64,000 nt of DNA from the NCBI RefSeq assembly GCF_900142375.1, contig NZ_FRAR01000026.1, forward strand, positions 24,810 through 88,809, written 5' to 3'. A program made the translations under genes and the position numbers. Under the pieces are notes generated by a model. The model was not told the DNA's origin. It did not search any database and saw nothing but the letters and a program-made list of their open reading frames with translations. The stretch's first letter is position 1; every line of letters begins with the position of its first letter. Source of the DNA: Desulforamulus aeronauticus DSM 10349 (GTDB lineage: Bacteria; Bacillota; Desulfotomaculia; Desulfotomaculales; Desulfotomaculaceae). This document shows positions 17,630 through 26,302 of the stretch, piece by piece.

Positions 17630-18187
17630 TCAGTTTACCTGAGTCCGCAAAACAAGAATGACTTTGCCATCAATATCCCTTTTATCCACAGGACCAAAGT
17701 TTCTTGAGTCCATAGCGGCCTCCCGGTTATCTCCCAGCACGAAGTATTCATTCTCCAGAAGCGTCAAGGGGTATCCGATACCGGGCTTGGTGTGAGTATC
17801 TTTCAGAACCTCAGCATTTACCATAAGCCTGCCCTCCGAGTCTGCATCCACCGTGTCGCCGGGTACGGCCACAATGCGCTTGATGAGTTCGCATTGCCAT
17901 GTTTCACGCTCAAAGAAAATCACATCATTGCGAGCGTAGTCTTTTGACAACCTCCAGAACAGTACAAGGTCGCCGTCTTGGAAGGACGGAATCATGGACT
18001 GGCCGCGAATGATGCCGACCCCACAAAAAACCCCAAACAAAAAGAAAACGGTAAGAGCGGTTGCCACCAGGCTGCGTATCAACCGATACCATTCTTTTTT
18101 CCGGCGCAGCTGATGGAACCTTTTCTTTAAAACGTCCTCGGGCAGTTCCGCCCCGTTATAAACTTTTGAGCGCATCGCCATCTGCAC
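17630..18187 (-). CDS. lepB: Signal peptidase I
   Basis: A 185-residue type I signal peptidase. It has one N-terminal membrane helix (about 37-58) and all catalytic motifs: serine in GQSMIPSFQDGD, GDLVLFWRLSKDYARND, lysine in LIKRIVAVPGD, and ENEYFVLGDNREAAMDSRNFGPV. It should be active on secretory preproteins, and its place directly upstream of the tip adhesin suggests it serves the pilus subunits. It contrasts with the Lys-to-Arg homologue at 14089-14658. Its start overlaps the end of the coiled-coil gene by about 30 bases, implying coupled translation. The general housekeeping peptidase is presumably encoded elsewhere. Confidence 0.9.
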   Translation of the reverse strand: MQMAMRSKVYNGAELPEDVLKKRFHQLRRKKEWYRLIRSLVATALTVFFLFGVFCGVGIIRGQSMIPSFQDGDLVLFWRLSKDYARNDVIFFERETWQCELIKRIVAVPGDTVDADSEGRLMVNAEVLKDTHTKPGIGYPLTLLENEYFVLGDNREAAMDSRNFGPVDKRDIDGKVILVLRTQVN

Positions 18188-18827
18188 CGGAGGCCAACTC
18201 GCCGTCCAATCCTTTTATCAGACTCAGCATCTGGTAGAGGTTTTCGGTAATGAGCCGCAGATCGTCTTTCATCCTAATCCGGATTTCTTCGACTTCTTTT
18301 TCCATCACTTCTCGTTGGTTGGTCAGCTGTCCAATCTCCGCTTGCCGTGCTGAAATCTGCCGCTCGATTTCGCGCTCATTCTGTGCAGCCAACTCCTCCG
18401 CATATGTCATCGCCTGTTGAATGATTTTCTTTGCTTCGCACTGTGCCGCCGCGATAAGCTCTGTTCGTTCTTGTTCATACCGTTGCAACGTGCTGGCAAT
18501 CTCCTGCACCTTTGCTTTGAGCTCCTCCTGCTCACGAAGTACGGATGCTTTTTCTATTTGAAGGGCAGAGATGAGTGCCTCTTTTTCCCGACCTACCGCT
18601 TGAAGCTGTTCCATCTGGTTTTGCAGAAGGCTATTGTCTTGCTGCACGAACGCATTTTGGCGCAGGAGGGCCACTTCCACATCCTTATACATCTCGGTAA
18701 TATGCTTGATCTTATCTAAAACGTCCTCTTCATCCACGCCGCCTATGATTCTCTTCTTGAATTTCATTTGGCACAAAAAAGCCGTAATCTGTGATTGGTA
18801 GGTTGTTGCAATTTCCATTTGCGCCAT
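18156..18827 (-). CDS. Coiled-coil protein, DivIVA-like
   Basis: A 223-residue cytoplasmic protein. The start at 18827 is preferred because of AGAGGTATGGGGG upstream; 21 further in-frame codons lack a site. The N-terminal region FKKRIIGGVDEEDVLDKIKHI resembles the DivIVA/GpsB membrane-binding motif (GYDxxEVDxFL). Residues about 45-205 form an almost continuous coiled coil rich in Glu, Gln and Lys. DivIVA-like proteins mark poles and septa, so it could position pilus or secretion machinery, but this is inference. It heads the pilus cluster and overlaps the signal peptidase gene. Confidence 0.6.
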   Translation of the reverse strand: MAQMEIATTYQSQITAFLCQMKFKKRIIGGVDEEDVLDKIKHITEMYKDVEVALLRQNAFVQQDNSLLQNQMEQLQAVGREKEALISALQIEKASVLREQEELKAKVQEIASTLQRYEQERTELIAAAQCEAKKIIQQAMTYAEELAAQNEREIERQISARQAEIGQLTNQREVMEKEVEEIRIRMKDDLRLITENLYQMLSLIKGLDGELASGADGDALKSL

Positions 18828-19055
18828 TCCCCCATACCTCTGCTTCCGCAGTTTCTTGGCAATACATTCCGGTGTGATATCGCTCGCCACGCCAAACGAC
18901 TTCTCGCGATCGGAAATCTCCGAATAAGCCTTTAGTAGTATACATCATCATAGTTGCTGCTGACGTTGATTCCACCCAATACCACAAAACATCCGCTCGG
19001 TGATCCGTGATTTGTGTAAATTACATATCCGCAGGCTATGTACCCCCTGCCTGAT

Positions 19056-19487
19056 TTATTGGACGGCCACCGTTCTTCCGTTCCAACTGATGCTTGCAAT
19101 GTCGGATAGGCGCACACGATCCAAACTGGCAATCAATTGTTCCTGTGCTGATTCCAGTATTTTATGTACAGGGCATGTATCGATCGCATTCCTTGTACAA
19201 TCGCCATCTTTATTCAGACAGAAATTGATCCAAATTTCGCCTTCCATTGTCTTAATGATGTCATAAAGGCTGCTATCCCGCGCACTCTTGGTAATCCGAT
19301 AACCGCCAAAACGTCCCCGGGCGACTTCAATCATACCGGTTTGCCTCAGACGCCCGAGCACCCTAATCAGATACGGGTATGAAATACCGAGCTTCTCCGA
19401 CAGCTCGGTAGCCGTGATCAGTCTATCTTTATCATAGAGATAACACATAACGCGAATTCCATAGTCAGTCGTTGTTTGTAAGTGCAT
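19056..19487 (-). CDS. Rrf2 family transcriptional regulator
   Basis: A 143-residue winged-helix regulator. The N-terminal HTH spans about residues 1-60 (TTDYGIRVMCYLYD, ITATELSEKLGISYPYLIRVLGRL), followed by the wing GRFGGYRITK. Three cysteines in CLNKDGDCTRNAIDTCP (about 90-105) match the [2Fe-2S]/[4Fe-4S] ligand region of IscR, NsrR and RsrR, so it probably senses iron-sulfur status, NO or redox. It lies upstream of the pilus cluster in the same direction and may control it; no operator could be confirmed. The 165 bases between it and the coiled-coil gene contain only degenerate frames. Confidence 0.88.
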   Translation of the reverse strand: MHLQTTTDYGIRVMCYLYDKDRLITATELSEKLGISYPYLIRVLGRLRQTGMIEVARGRFGGYRITKSARDSSLYDIIKTMEGEIWINFCLNKDGDCTRNAIDTCPVHKILESAQEQLIASLDRVRLSDIASISWNGRTVAVQ

Positions 19488-20163
19488 CTTTCATTCCCTC
19501 AATTCCAAAAGTTCTATATCAAATGTCAGCAATAATACTTTGCATTTTAAGTATAGAAATAAAATTAGCCGATGGCGCAGATATCCGCTCAATGCATTAA
19601 AATATCGGCTCAATTTGTGTATATGTGATTGAGATTACATATGGATAACCGTATGTGGTCATTCTCGATTAGAAAAATTTTAGCTTGCCCTTATAAAAAA
19701 GTAGCGCGCCCGCAGACTGTTGTCTGCAGACACGCTCTGATGAAATATCCTGTTTTCATTCTATAAGTAAAAAGCGCCCGTATTCCTGCAGGTGCGTCCT
19801 TTATCATCTATGGGACGGTCACAGATTCGGAGTTGCATTTGTATGATAGCAACCCGGCATTTTCTCTTGGACCGGTCCTTTGCCGCTGTTGTCAAGATCA
19901 AGCACCATTGCGAACAGCTCCTTGATGTGTTCCTGCATGGTATAAGAGACATGAAATTGAGCGGAAAAATTGTTTTATTTAGCGGATGCCGTGCCGATTG
20001 ATTAAACTCTTTATTATACTTATAAATTGAAATATACATTCGTCCTAGTATAAGGGTGACACTCAAACCCGGTGATCAAGCGAATAAATAAGTGTGTTGA
20101 GCCTCATCCTAATAAATGGACGCCATGTATTTCAACCTTATTTTATGAGAGTAGGGGTACAAA
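19488..20163. other. 676-base intergenic region
   Basis: It lies between the divergently read Rrf2 gene and response-regulator gene. A hairpin with GCAGACTGTTGTCTGC occurs near 19712-19728. A 39-codon minus-strand frame at 19819-19938 has no ribosome binding site and I do not call it. No RNA family was recognised. Confidence 0.5.
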
Positions 20164-20898
20164 ATGGTTACCATTTTTCTGTGTGACGATAACAGTGAGA
20201 CGGTAGAAAAATACAGCACTTTGATTAAACGCACTGCAGAGAAGCATCAGATCGATATCGCCCTTTCCGTGTTTTACAGCGGCGAATCTCTGGTTTTTCA
20301 TATGTCCGATACGCCGGATCTGCCGGACATCATTTATCTTGATATTTTGATGGGTAAGCTCAACGGTATTAACACGGCAAAACAACTGAGGAAGCTGGGC
20401 TGTAATGCTGAGATTATTTTCCTGACCAGCAGCGAAGACTATGTGTTCGATTCGTTTGATGTTTTCCCGATACATTATCTGCTCAAAGAAGAAACGGCAC
20501 AAGAAAAGTTCGAGCAGGTGTTTTTGCGTGCCGTTCATTTGTCTGCTGGTGAAGAGGCTAAGAAGTTCGTCTGCAAATCAGGTGCTTCGCACAAAATCAT
20601 ATCGCTCAAGGAGATCTCGCACTATGACATCAATCGAGGAGTCGTTACCGTACACTATGGAAAAAATGAGAAATTTGAATATTGGATGACCCTAGCGGAG
20701 TTGGAAGATCAACTACGCGGTAAGGACTTTATACGGACCCACCGATCCTATATCGTCAATCTCCAGTATATTGCGAAATTTGCGCGCCGCTCTGTGGTGC
20801 TTAAAACAGGAGAGAGTATCCCCGTGGGAGTTACCTATGAAGATAAAGTGAAAACGGCCTTTATGGATTATATCGTTCGCATCAACGCAGAGTTCTAA
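20164..20898 (+). CDS. LytTR-type response regulator (AgrA/VirR-like)
   Basis: A 244-residue response regulator. The receiver domain (1-120) has the acidic pair in FLCDDN, the phosphoacceptor aspartate in IIYLDILMGKLNGI (about residue 59) and Ser/Lys positions in LTSSED and LLKEE. The LytTR DNA-binding domain (about 138-240) contains KEISHYDINRGVVTVHYG and DFIRTHRSYIVNL, its usual core. LytTR regulators bind paired 9-bp direct repeats and often control quorum sensing, competence or surface components. It is followed 18 bases later by its histidine kinase. No agrB or agrD gene is found in the window. Confidence 0.9.
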   Translation: MVTIFLCDDNSETVEKYSTLIKRTAEKHQIDIALSVFYSGESLVFHMSDTPDLPDIIYLDILMGKLNGINTAKQLRKLGCNAEIIFLTSSEDYVFDSFDVFPIHYLLKEETAQEKFEQVFLRAVHLSAGEEAKKFVCKSGASHKIISLKEISHYDINRGVVTVHYGKNEKFEYWMTLAELEDQLRGKDFIRTHRSYIVNLQYIAKFARRSVVLKTGESIPVGVTYEDKVKTAFMDYIVRINAEF

Positions 20899-20916
20899 TG
20901 CGAGAGGGGCGGCCTG

Positions 20917-22257
20917 ATGACGATATTACTACGAAATTTAGCGGAGTGTCTGTTTTTGGCTTACAGCATTTCTTTCCTTCTCTATCACAGAAAAAGCTTT
21001 TCTGTCAGGCCGGGCTACTGGATTTATTTTTCAATTGCTTTGTTGATACATTTTAGCTTCAGCGCTGGTTGGGGATTGGCGTTATCATCGCATTATGGGG
21101 CGCTGGCATTTCTTGGAATCATAATATTAGAACTTAAATGCATGTACAAAATGAACATGATGCAGCTTCTTTTCGAGGGAAGTTATTTTGTCGCCAGCCT
21201 TTACTGGGCGAGGGGAATTGTGCTTCCATCATTTGCATTGTGTTTGGGGCAGAGCGTTCAATGGGTTCGACATGATGAATCATGTTACCGCCTTGCATGG
21301 GTGATCTCATTGTGTATTATGCTTCTTTATCATGAGCTTTTTCGTCGTGTCATCGCTCCCCAGCAAAAAATGGAGAAACTCTATCGCAGTCACGAACAAT
21401 TACGGTTTGTGGCAATCTTTCAAACAATGTTACTAGGCTATATGCTGTTTATCAATTTAGGACGGTATTACGGGCTGGACCTGCCCTGGTACAAGCTCAC
21501 CTATATCGTATCCTGCGTGATCTGTTTTTTTACGCAAGGGTTTTTGGTGAAACACGGAATCAGAATCAGCATTCTTATAGAAGCCGAAATGCATAAACAA
21601 TTGCTTCAGAAGCAGCTTTCACGGCAACTACAGCACTACAACGCTTATCAGAAATATACCGAAAGTTTCCGGGCGTTTAAGCATGATTATAAGAACATGA
21701 TGACCTCTGTGAAATCCCTGTTATCCGCCGGCGAATATAGCAAGGCGGAAAGAATGCTCGATACCATCCATGACACGATGCAAAAACAGGTTCTGGTTCA
21801 TAAGACCTATTCGAACCATATCATACTCGATACTGTATTGCAGGATGCTGCCAACATGTGTGAGGAGCACTCGATCCGCTTTTCAGCGATGGCGTACATC
21901 CCCGTGGTGCTCGAAATAGCAGATATTGATATTGTTCGCATTTTCTCAAACTTGACGGATAATGCGATAGAAGCTTGTGCCAAGGTTGCCTCTGAATCTG
22001 AACGTTTTCTTTCAGTCACAAGCAGTGTAAACAAAGAGAACGGCTGGTTAACCGTTGAAATGTCGAACTCTTTTCATGGTGAAGCAAACATGCGCAATGG
22101 GATGCCGAAATCCACGAAAGAAAATCAGGAAATCCATGGAATTGGTTTATCGGTCGTTTCAGATACAGTCGAGAGCTTAGGTGGCTTGATGAAGATCGAC
22201 GTGAACCATCAGGAAAAGATATTTACGATCAAGCTCTTATTCCCGATCAGCTTATAG
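20917..22257 (+). CDS. GHKL sensor histidine kinase (AgrC-like)
   Basis: A 446-residue membrane kinase. Six hydrophobic segments occupy about residues 3-215 with almost no extracellular loops, as in AgrC. The dimerisation/phosphoacceptor helix contains FRAFKHDYKNMM (His near 250). The ATP-binding GHKL domain (about 320-446) has the N box NLTDNAIEAC and a G box with HGIGLSVV. It should autophosphorylate and pass phosphate to the LytTR regulator encoded just upstream. The signal is unknown; AgrC relatives sense cyclic peptides. A long hairpin at 22291-22334 may end the transcript. Confidence 0.9.
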   Translation: MTILLRNLAECLFLAYSISFLLYHRKSFSVRPGYWIYFSIALLIHFSFSAGWGLALSSHYGALAFLGIIILELKCMYKMNMMQLLFEGSYFVASLYWARGIVLPSFALCLGQSVQWVRHDESCYRLAWVISLCIMLLYHELFRRVIAPQQKMEKLYRSHEQLRFVAIFQTMLLGYMLFINLGRYYGLDLPWYKLTYIVSCVICFFTQGFLVKHGIRISILIEAEMHKQLLQKQLSRQLQHYNAYQKYTESFRAFKHDYKNMMTSVKSLLSAGEYSKAERMLDTIHDTMQKQVLVHKTYSNHIILDTVLQDAANMCEEHSIRFSAMAYIPVVLEIADIDIVRIFSNLTDNAIEACAKVASESERFLSVTSSVNKENGWLTVEMSNSFHGEANMRNGMPKSTKENQEIHGIGLSVVSDTVESLGGLMKIDVNHQEKIFTIKLLFPISL

Positions 22258-22290
22258 CGGGAAAGAGATGAGAGTAAACACCTAGTTTAT

Positions 22291-22334
22291 GTAAGCAGAA
22301 GTCTGAGAGGGATTCCCTTCAGACTTTCACTTAC
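22291..22334 (+). terminator. Hairpin after the two-component operon
   Basis: Stem GTAAG..GAAGTCTGA pairs with TCAGACTTTC..CTTAC around a short loop. It lies 34 bases after the kinase stop codon and before a convergent gene. There is no clean T-run, so its strength as an intrinsic terminator is uncertain. Confidence 0.5.
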
Positions 22335-22359
22335 TTGCTTTATAATTACAACCTGTAAA

Positions 22360-22923
22360 TCAGTTGATAAAAATGATGCGATTGCCGTTCTCCCTTGCTA
22401 TATTGATTCTATGTATTGAACCGCTCTTTGACCTACACTCTCTTCCAAATGCAGCAATAAGAATATGGGCGTGCTCAACAAGAAACACATTGAGCGCTCG
22501 AGAACAGCCCGGAATATATGTATCGGCACTGATCTGTATTACGCCGGTGCTTTGATGGAGTATATGGGCATATCGAGCTTGATTTTTTGAAGACCACTTA
22601 TCTGCTTGTCCGGAGTAGGGCACCACACAATACAGTTCTAGAGCGGGGTATTCTTTCTTAAGATCCAGCACAGTTTCCGCCGCCCAGATATCTATGCCTA
22701 GACTGACACCACTGAGATACTGATAGATAGCAGTTTCACGATACAGAGTGACGATCGTCTCACGCAGATCTTTCTTTATTTGCATACAGTCGGGATGATC
22801 TTCCTTGCCTCCAAAATGGTAACGAGTAATATGGGGGCCGATAAACGTTGCTGCGGTCTCTGCTTTTATACTATTCAGTATTTCGTTCACTTTGAATTCC
22901 TCCAAATCATTGACATGAGGCAT
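22360..22923 (-). CDS. SLOG/DUF1273 (YpsA-like) nucleotide-sensing protein
   Basis: A 187-residue protein of the SLOG superfamily. The arrangement is typical of DUF1273/YpsA: an N-terminal strand-turn (TFIGPHITR, corresponding to the FTGHRP of the family), LSGVSLGIDIWAAETVLDLKKEYP, and a strand with ELYCVVPYSGQADKW. The last third ends VEHAHILIAAFG. SLOG proteins bind nucleotide-derived ligands and appear in conflict and mobile-element contexts as well as YpsA housekeeping roles. The FTGHRP-to-FIGPHITR change suggests a divergent member. It is monocistronic at the right part of the putative island and convergent with the kinase gene. Confidence 0.75.
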   Translation of the reverse strand: MPHVNDLEEFKVNEILNSIKAETAATFIGPHITRYHFGGKEDHPDCMQIKKDLRETIVTLYRETAIYQYLSGVSLGIDIWAAETVLDLKKEYPALELYCVVPYSGQADKWSSKNQARYAHILHQSTGVIQISADTYIPGCSRALNVFLVEHAHILIAAFGRECRSKSGSIHRINIARENGNRIIFIN

Positions 22924-23363
22924 ACTATTAATAATCCAGGATTCATATCTATAACTTCTGATCCTAAATGCTATTCAGAGTATAATCGCAAAGTTGTTTG
23001 GAACAGAATTTTTATGCCAAATACGCAATTTCTTTCGCTGAATTTATCTTTATAGTCGAATTTAGCATGGAACGCTTGATCATTCCGATGCATTCTGACT
23101 AACCAACTCCACCCATACTCGACGCAATCTTAAAAAGGAACCGCCCGTGTTTTGAACGGGTGATTCCTTTTAGGTATCAATTAAGCACGGATTCCAGCTT
23201 ATTGGACTGATGAACGGCCAAATTATCTTTTTATTCTATATACTTTTCTTATGAATCCGACAATCTTTGACCGGATTGTGCAACCCGCCTGCCAGTTATC
23301 TCTTATCAGCAAATTGATAGGCCGATGCCCAAAGACAAATTGAACTGTATTGGAGTGATAAAT
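22924..23363. other. 440-base intergenic region
   Basis: No coding frame is convincing. A hairpin at about 23131-23172 (AAAAGGAA..GCCCGT / ACGGGT..TTCCTTTT) reads as a terminator in either direction. The rest is AT-rich and probably carries the promoters of the two divergent flanking genes. Confidence 0.5.
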
Positions 23364-24170
23364 ATGGCTTACATGAACATCATTGGAGAACGTTTTGGAC
23401 TACTTACTGTTAGAGATCAGTATAGAAACGAAAAGGGTTACCTTATTTGCCTGTGCGAATGCGAATGCGGCAATATGAAAGAAATCCATAAAAGTAATAT
23501 AACGGCCCATAGAACAAAAAGCTGTGGTTGCTTGGAAGAAAAGAATCGGAGGAAGTTCAACGATATAACCGATATGTCATTTGGCAGGTTAAAGGCGATT
23601 TCCCCTACCGATCAGCGTAAAGATGGCAATATTATTTGGGAGTGTATCTGTGAATGCGGCGAAACGGTCTATGTTACAGGACGTAATCTAACGCGGGGAT
23701 TTACAAAAAGCTGCGGATGCCTTTCGGAAGAAAAACGTGATATCACGAACCAGCGTTTTAGTCATCTGATTGCTCTATATCCTGATGACGCGTCTAAAAA
23801 AGGCCGTCGAAAATGGATTTGTAGCTGTGACTGCGGAAACACATGCAGCGTAAGCATTTCAAATTTAAGGAACGGCCATACACGAAGCTGCGGATGCTTG
23901 CACGAAATAGAGTACCGAACCATGATCGATGGTACATGTTTAGAGCTTATTGCGTCTACCAAAGTGCCGAGAGATAATCGTAGTGGTATAAAAGGAGTTT
24001 CTTACTACAGCAGAACAGACTCTTGGGTTGCCACGCTCAACTTTAAGGGCAGGCATTATTATCTTGGAAATCATGATACCATCATCGAAGCGGCGAAGGC
24101 AAGGTGGCAGGCTGAAGATGAAATACTAATGCCTTTTATTGAAGAGAACCGCCATTTGCTCAAGGAATAG
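23364..24170 (+). CDS. AP2-domain protein with three Cys-rich modules, phage type
   Basis: A 268-residue protein; the start at 23364 has TTGGAGTG upstream. It contains three successive homologous modules (about 4-58, 60-113 and 115-168). Each begins with F(G/S)xL, holds a C-x-C-G core and ends in SCGCL; together these look like zinc-binding ribbons. A C-terminal AP2/ERF-type DNA-binding domain (about 195-250) contains GIKGVSYYSRTDSWVATL and HYYLGNHDTIIEAAKA. Such proteins are frequent in phages and mobile elements, often as homing-endonuclease relatives without the nuclease. No HNH motif is visible. It is the last gene before the tRNA-Ala, which fits an element boundary. Confidence 0.82.
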   Translation: MAYMNIIGERFGLLTVRDQYRNEKGYLICLCECECGNMKEIHKSNITAHRTKSCGCLEEKNRRKFNDITDMSFGRLKAISPTDQRKDGNIIWECICECGETVYVTGRNLTRGFTKSCGCLSEEKRDITNQRFSHLIALYPDDASKKGRRKWICSCDCGNTCSVSISNLRNGHTRSCGCLHEIEYRTMIDGTCLELIASTKVPRDNRSGIKGVSYYSRTDSWVATLNFKGRHYYLGNHDTIIEAAKARWQAEDEILMPFIEENRHLLKE

Positions 24171-24357
24171 TCTCGCCAATTCATTTACTGTGGCAATCAA
24201 ACCGCTCAGCCCCGCTGATAGTACCATGATATGTGCTCGATATTCCTTTCGTTCATAACGGTTGGTACAACGGACATACGTTTAACCGAGAACAGAGCTC
24301 GCCTTCCAGTTGGGAAAGTGAGAGCTCATCGATACTGGCTATGAATTGCCAACAGAC

Positions 24358-24395
24358 AACAAAAAGGCTCACAGCATAAACTGTGAACCTTCATT
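24358..24395 (-). terminator. Intrinsic terminator of the tRNA-Ala transcript
   Basis: On the minus strand, GGTTCACAG pairs with CTGTGAGCC around TTTATG and is followed by TTTTTGTT. It lies directly downstream of the tRNA 3' end. Confidence 0.85.
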
Positions 24396-24400
24396 TGCGA

Positions 24401-24476
<76 letters not shown>

Positions 24477-24538
24477 GTAACAAAAGTTATTGTAGCATAG
24501 TATCTATCATGTTGCAAGTCCATTTTAGAAATATATGG

Positions 24539-24900
24539 TCAAAGATACAGCCGTAAGCGAGATTCTGTTCTAGTAGTCATCTATCTAAGGAGAAAGTTCT
24601 CCTTCCTCGCCAAGCGAGGTGCCCCTACCCGCAGGCGGCAAACGCCCCTGCCTATTTGGGTTGCACGCCGGTGGAGTTTACCCTTGCACTCACCGGTCAC
24701 CCGGTGACATTGTTTCTGTGGCACTTTATGGCTACTCGCAACTCGGTGAGTTGCTTTTACCGTCGTCAGGTCACCCTGCCCCGGCTTGCGCCGGGCACCA
24801 ATTTACACGATCTCCGACCCAAGGCCAAAAACCGTGTGCGTGTCTCGACTTTCCTCTGCCCCATTTACATGGAACAGCGACTACCCGCTGTACTTTGATC
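24539..24900 (-). ncRNA. rnpB: RNase P RNA, type A
   Basis: The catalytic RNA that matures tRNA 5' ends. The P1 helix is formed by CAAAGTACAGC at the 5' end and GCTGTATCTTTG at the 3' end. The diagnostic GAGGAAAGTC lies about 40 bases in, and the 3' conserved region has AGATAGATGACTACT and ACAGAATCTCGCTTACGG. Internal hairpins such as CACCGGGTGACCGGTG and GCCCGGCGCAAGCCGGG agree with type A. Ends are estimated from P1 pairing. Confidence 0.93.
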
Positions 24901-24999
24901 ATGCCGCAATTACTGCGACATTTATTAATTATACTCAAATTTCATGATAAATCAAGTTGCTTTGATTGACATTCCAGTAAGAAAATTCAAAATAAATAA

Positions 25000-25022
25000 G
25001 TAACCTGTCTAAGACAGGTTAC
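25000..25022 (-). terminator. Terminator of the 25030-25644 gene
   Basis: A perfect 11-bp stem (GTAACCTGTCT/AGACAGGTTAC) followed on the minus strand by TTATTTATTTT, just after the stop codon. Confidence 0.8.
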
Positions 25023-25029
25023 GATAAAG

Positions 25030-25644
25030 CTATTTTATTCTTACTTTTAAACCACCTATAATAAAATTTTCATCTACATAACGGTCACCAGCCTGGGTCA
25101 GTTTAATCCAATCCGAAGCATGCACAAAGTTTTTGTCGCCACCTCTTTCGATCATCGCAGCTTCCACCAAAGCCAATATTTCCGGTATTAATATAGTTCG
25201 GCTGGTATTCATTTTAGCGGCCAGATTGGCTACACTAATTGCTAAACCTGGTTCAACCTTCTCTTGTTCAAATAAAACCTTCAATAAATGATCTCGAATA
25301 GAATCGGAACTATGGTACAATGATAATTTTTTATTTGCCCTCCATAGTTCTAATTCACCGCTGGTCACTAAGGGCCATTTATCAATTTCTACTAAGGAAT
25401 CTGTCATTATTTTTACTTGCTTAGTCATCTCCGGTTGAAAATTTTTAAACAAAATATACTTAATTTTACCCAGAATAACAAGGTCCATTTCCTTGCGGCA
25501 GATGGTAAGAAAATTATCACTGACAAAAGCTGTGGCCAATTCGTTGTTCATATAAAAGCTAACTTCTTTGCCTGGGATGGGATACTGGACTTCTGTATGG
25601 CTAATCTGCTTTACCACATAAGGGTTAATTAAAGCCTTTGACAT
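25030..25644 (-). CDS. Uncharacterised protein, possible C-terminal winged helix
   Basis: A 204-residue cytoplasmic protein I do not recognise. The N-terminal half (about 1-110) is mixed alpha/beta with no catalytic motif. The C-terminal half has helices and a RTILIPEILALVEAAMIERGGD segment followed by short strands, which could be a winged-helix fold (helix, helix, wing). This is only a secondary-structure impression. AAAGGAGTGATG precedes the ATG, and a strong terminator follows. It is monocistronic, next to rnpB. Confidence 0.55.
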   Translation of the reverse strand: MSKALINPYVVKQISHTEVQYPIPGKEVSFYMNNELATAFVSDNFLTICRKEMDLVILGKIKYILFKNFQPEMTKQVKIMTDSLVEIDKWPLVTSGELELWRANKKLSLYHSSDSIRDHLLKVLFEQEKVEPGLAISVANLAAKMNTSRTILIPEILALVEAAMIERGGDKNFVHASDWIKLTQAGDRYVDENFIIGGLKVRIK

Positions 25645-25932
25645 TGTACATCACTCCTTTTTCCAGGTTACTATATCCATATCAAAAATCAGGAATATTT
25701 CCTAGAGTATTTTAAAAAAATATTCTTTTTTAAGGTCTAGAAAATGTGCATTTAAATAAACTATAGAAACCGGCAGATCGTTCCTGGGGGGTCAAAGTTT
25801 TCCAACAAAATCTCTAAAATATGTATATTTTTCATCTTATTTACCAAAACTCAACTCAACATCATAGAGCGGCAGGATTTTTCATTATTACGGCGAAGAA
25901 GTAATAAAGTAACCACAAGGGGGATGATTAGT

Positions 25933-26139
25933 ATGGAAACTCAAAAACCTAGCTCTGGTTATAGGGTCAACCAAAAGAATGACGGATCCCTTATCGGTAT
26001 TGAGGTTATCTGCTGTAACAAACACATTGGTGAAGTTCGATTTAAAGATGGTGAAGTTCTCTCTTGTCCAGAATGCCGAATTAACCATAAAGTAAAGATT
26101 CATCATAATCATTTCCATATTGATCGAGAGGAAAGTTGA
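25933..26139 (+). CDS. Small protein with zinc-ribbon-like cysteines
   Basis: A 68-residue protein; the start at 25933 is chosen because AAGGGGG lies nine bases upstream, whereas the ATG at 25924 abuts the site. It contains an N-terminal basic/hydrophilic part, a VICCNKHIG motif and CPEC, giving a likely CC...CxxC zinc-binding arrangement, and then a His-rich tail (KIHHNHFHI). It may bind zinc or iron. Function unknown. A hairpin GTCCGCACC/GGTGCGGAC plus TTTATTG at about 26279-26306 probably ends the transcript. Confidence 0.6.
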   Translation: METQKPSSGYRVNQKNDGSLIGIEVICCNKHIGEVRFKDGEVLSCPECRINHKVKIHHNHFHIDREES

Positions 26140-26302
26140 CTTCAAATTCAATAGCTAAATTACATTGAATGAACTTGTCCCGAACTAAGACCGGACGTAT
26201 CCTTTTGGGCATGACCAAAGGGGTTATGGGTAGCAGGTAGAAGTCCTAGTGTTACACTTTTTAAAGGAGAAAACAAATGGTCCGCACCTATGGGTGCGGA
26301 CT

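Noticed and set aside
18932..19132. 66-codon minus-strand frame between the coiled-coil and Rrf2 genes
   Set aside because: Overlaps the end of the Rrf2 gene in another frame, has no ribosome binding site and no recognisable family.
19819..19938. 39-codon minus-strand frame near the Agr-like system, considered as an autoinducer precursor
   Set aside because: No ribosome binding site, no cyclic-lactone-type motif and no AgrB gene; it reads more like a chance or decayed frame.
24619..24969. Plus-strand reading frames of 80-116 codons
   Set aside because: They lie on the opposite strand of rnpB, which explains the conservation and GC pattern.
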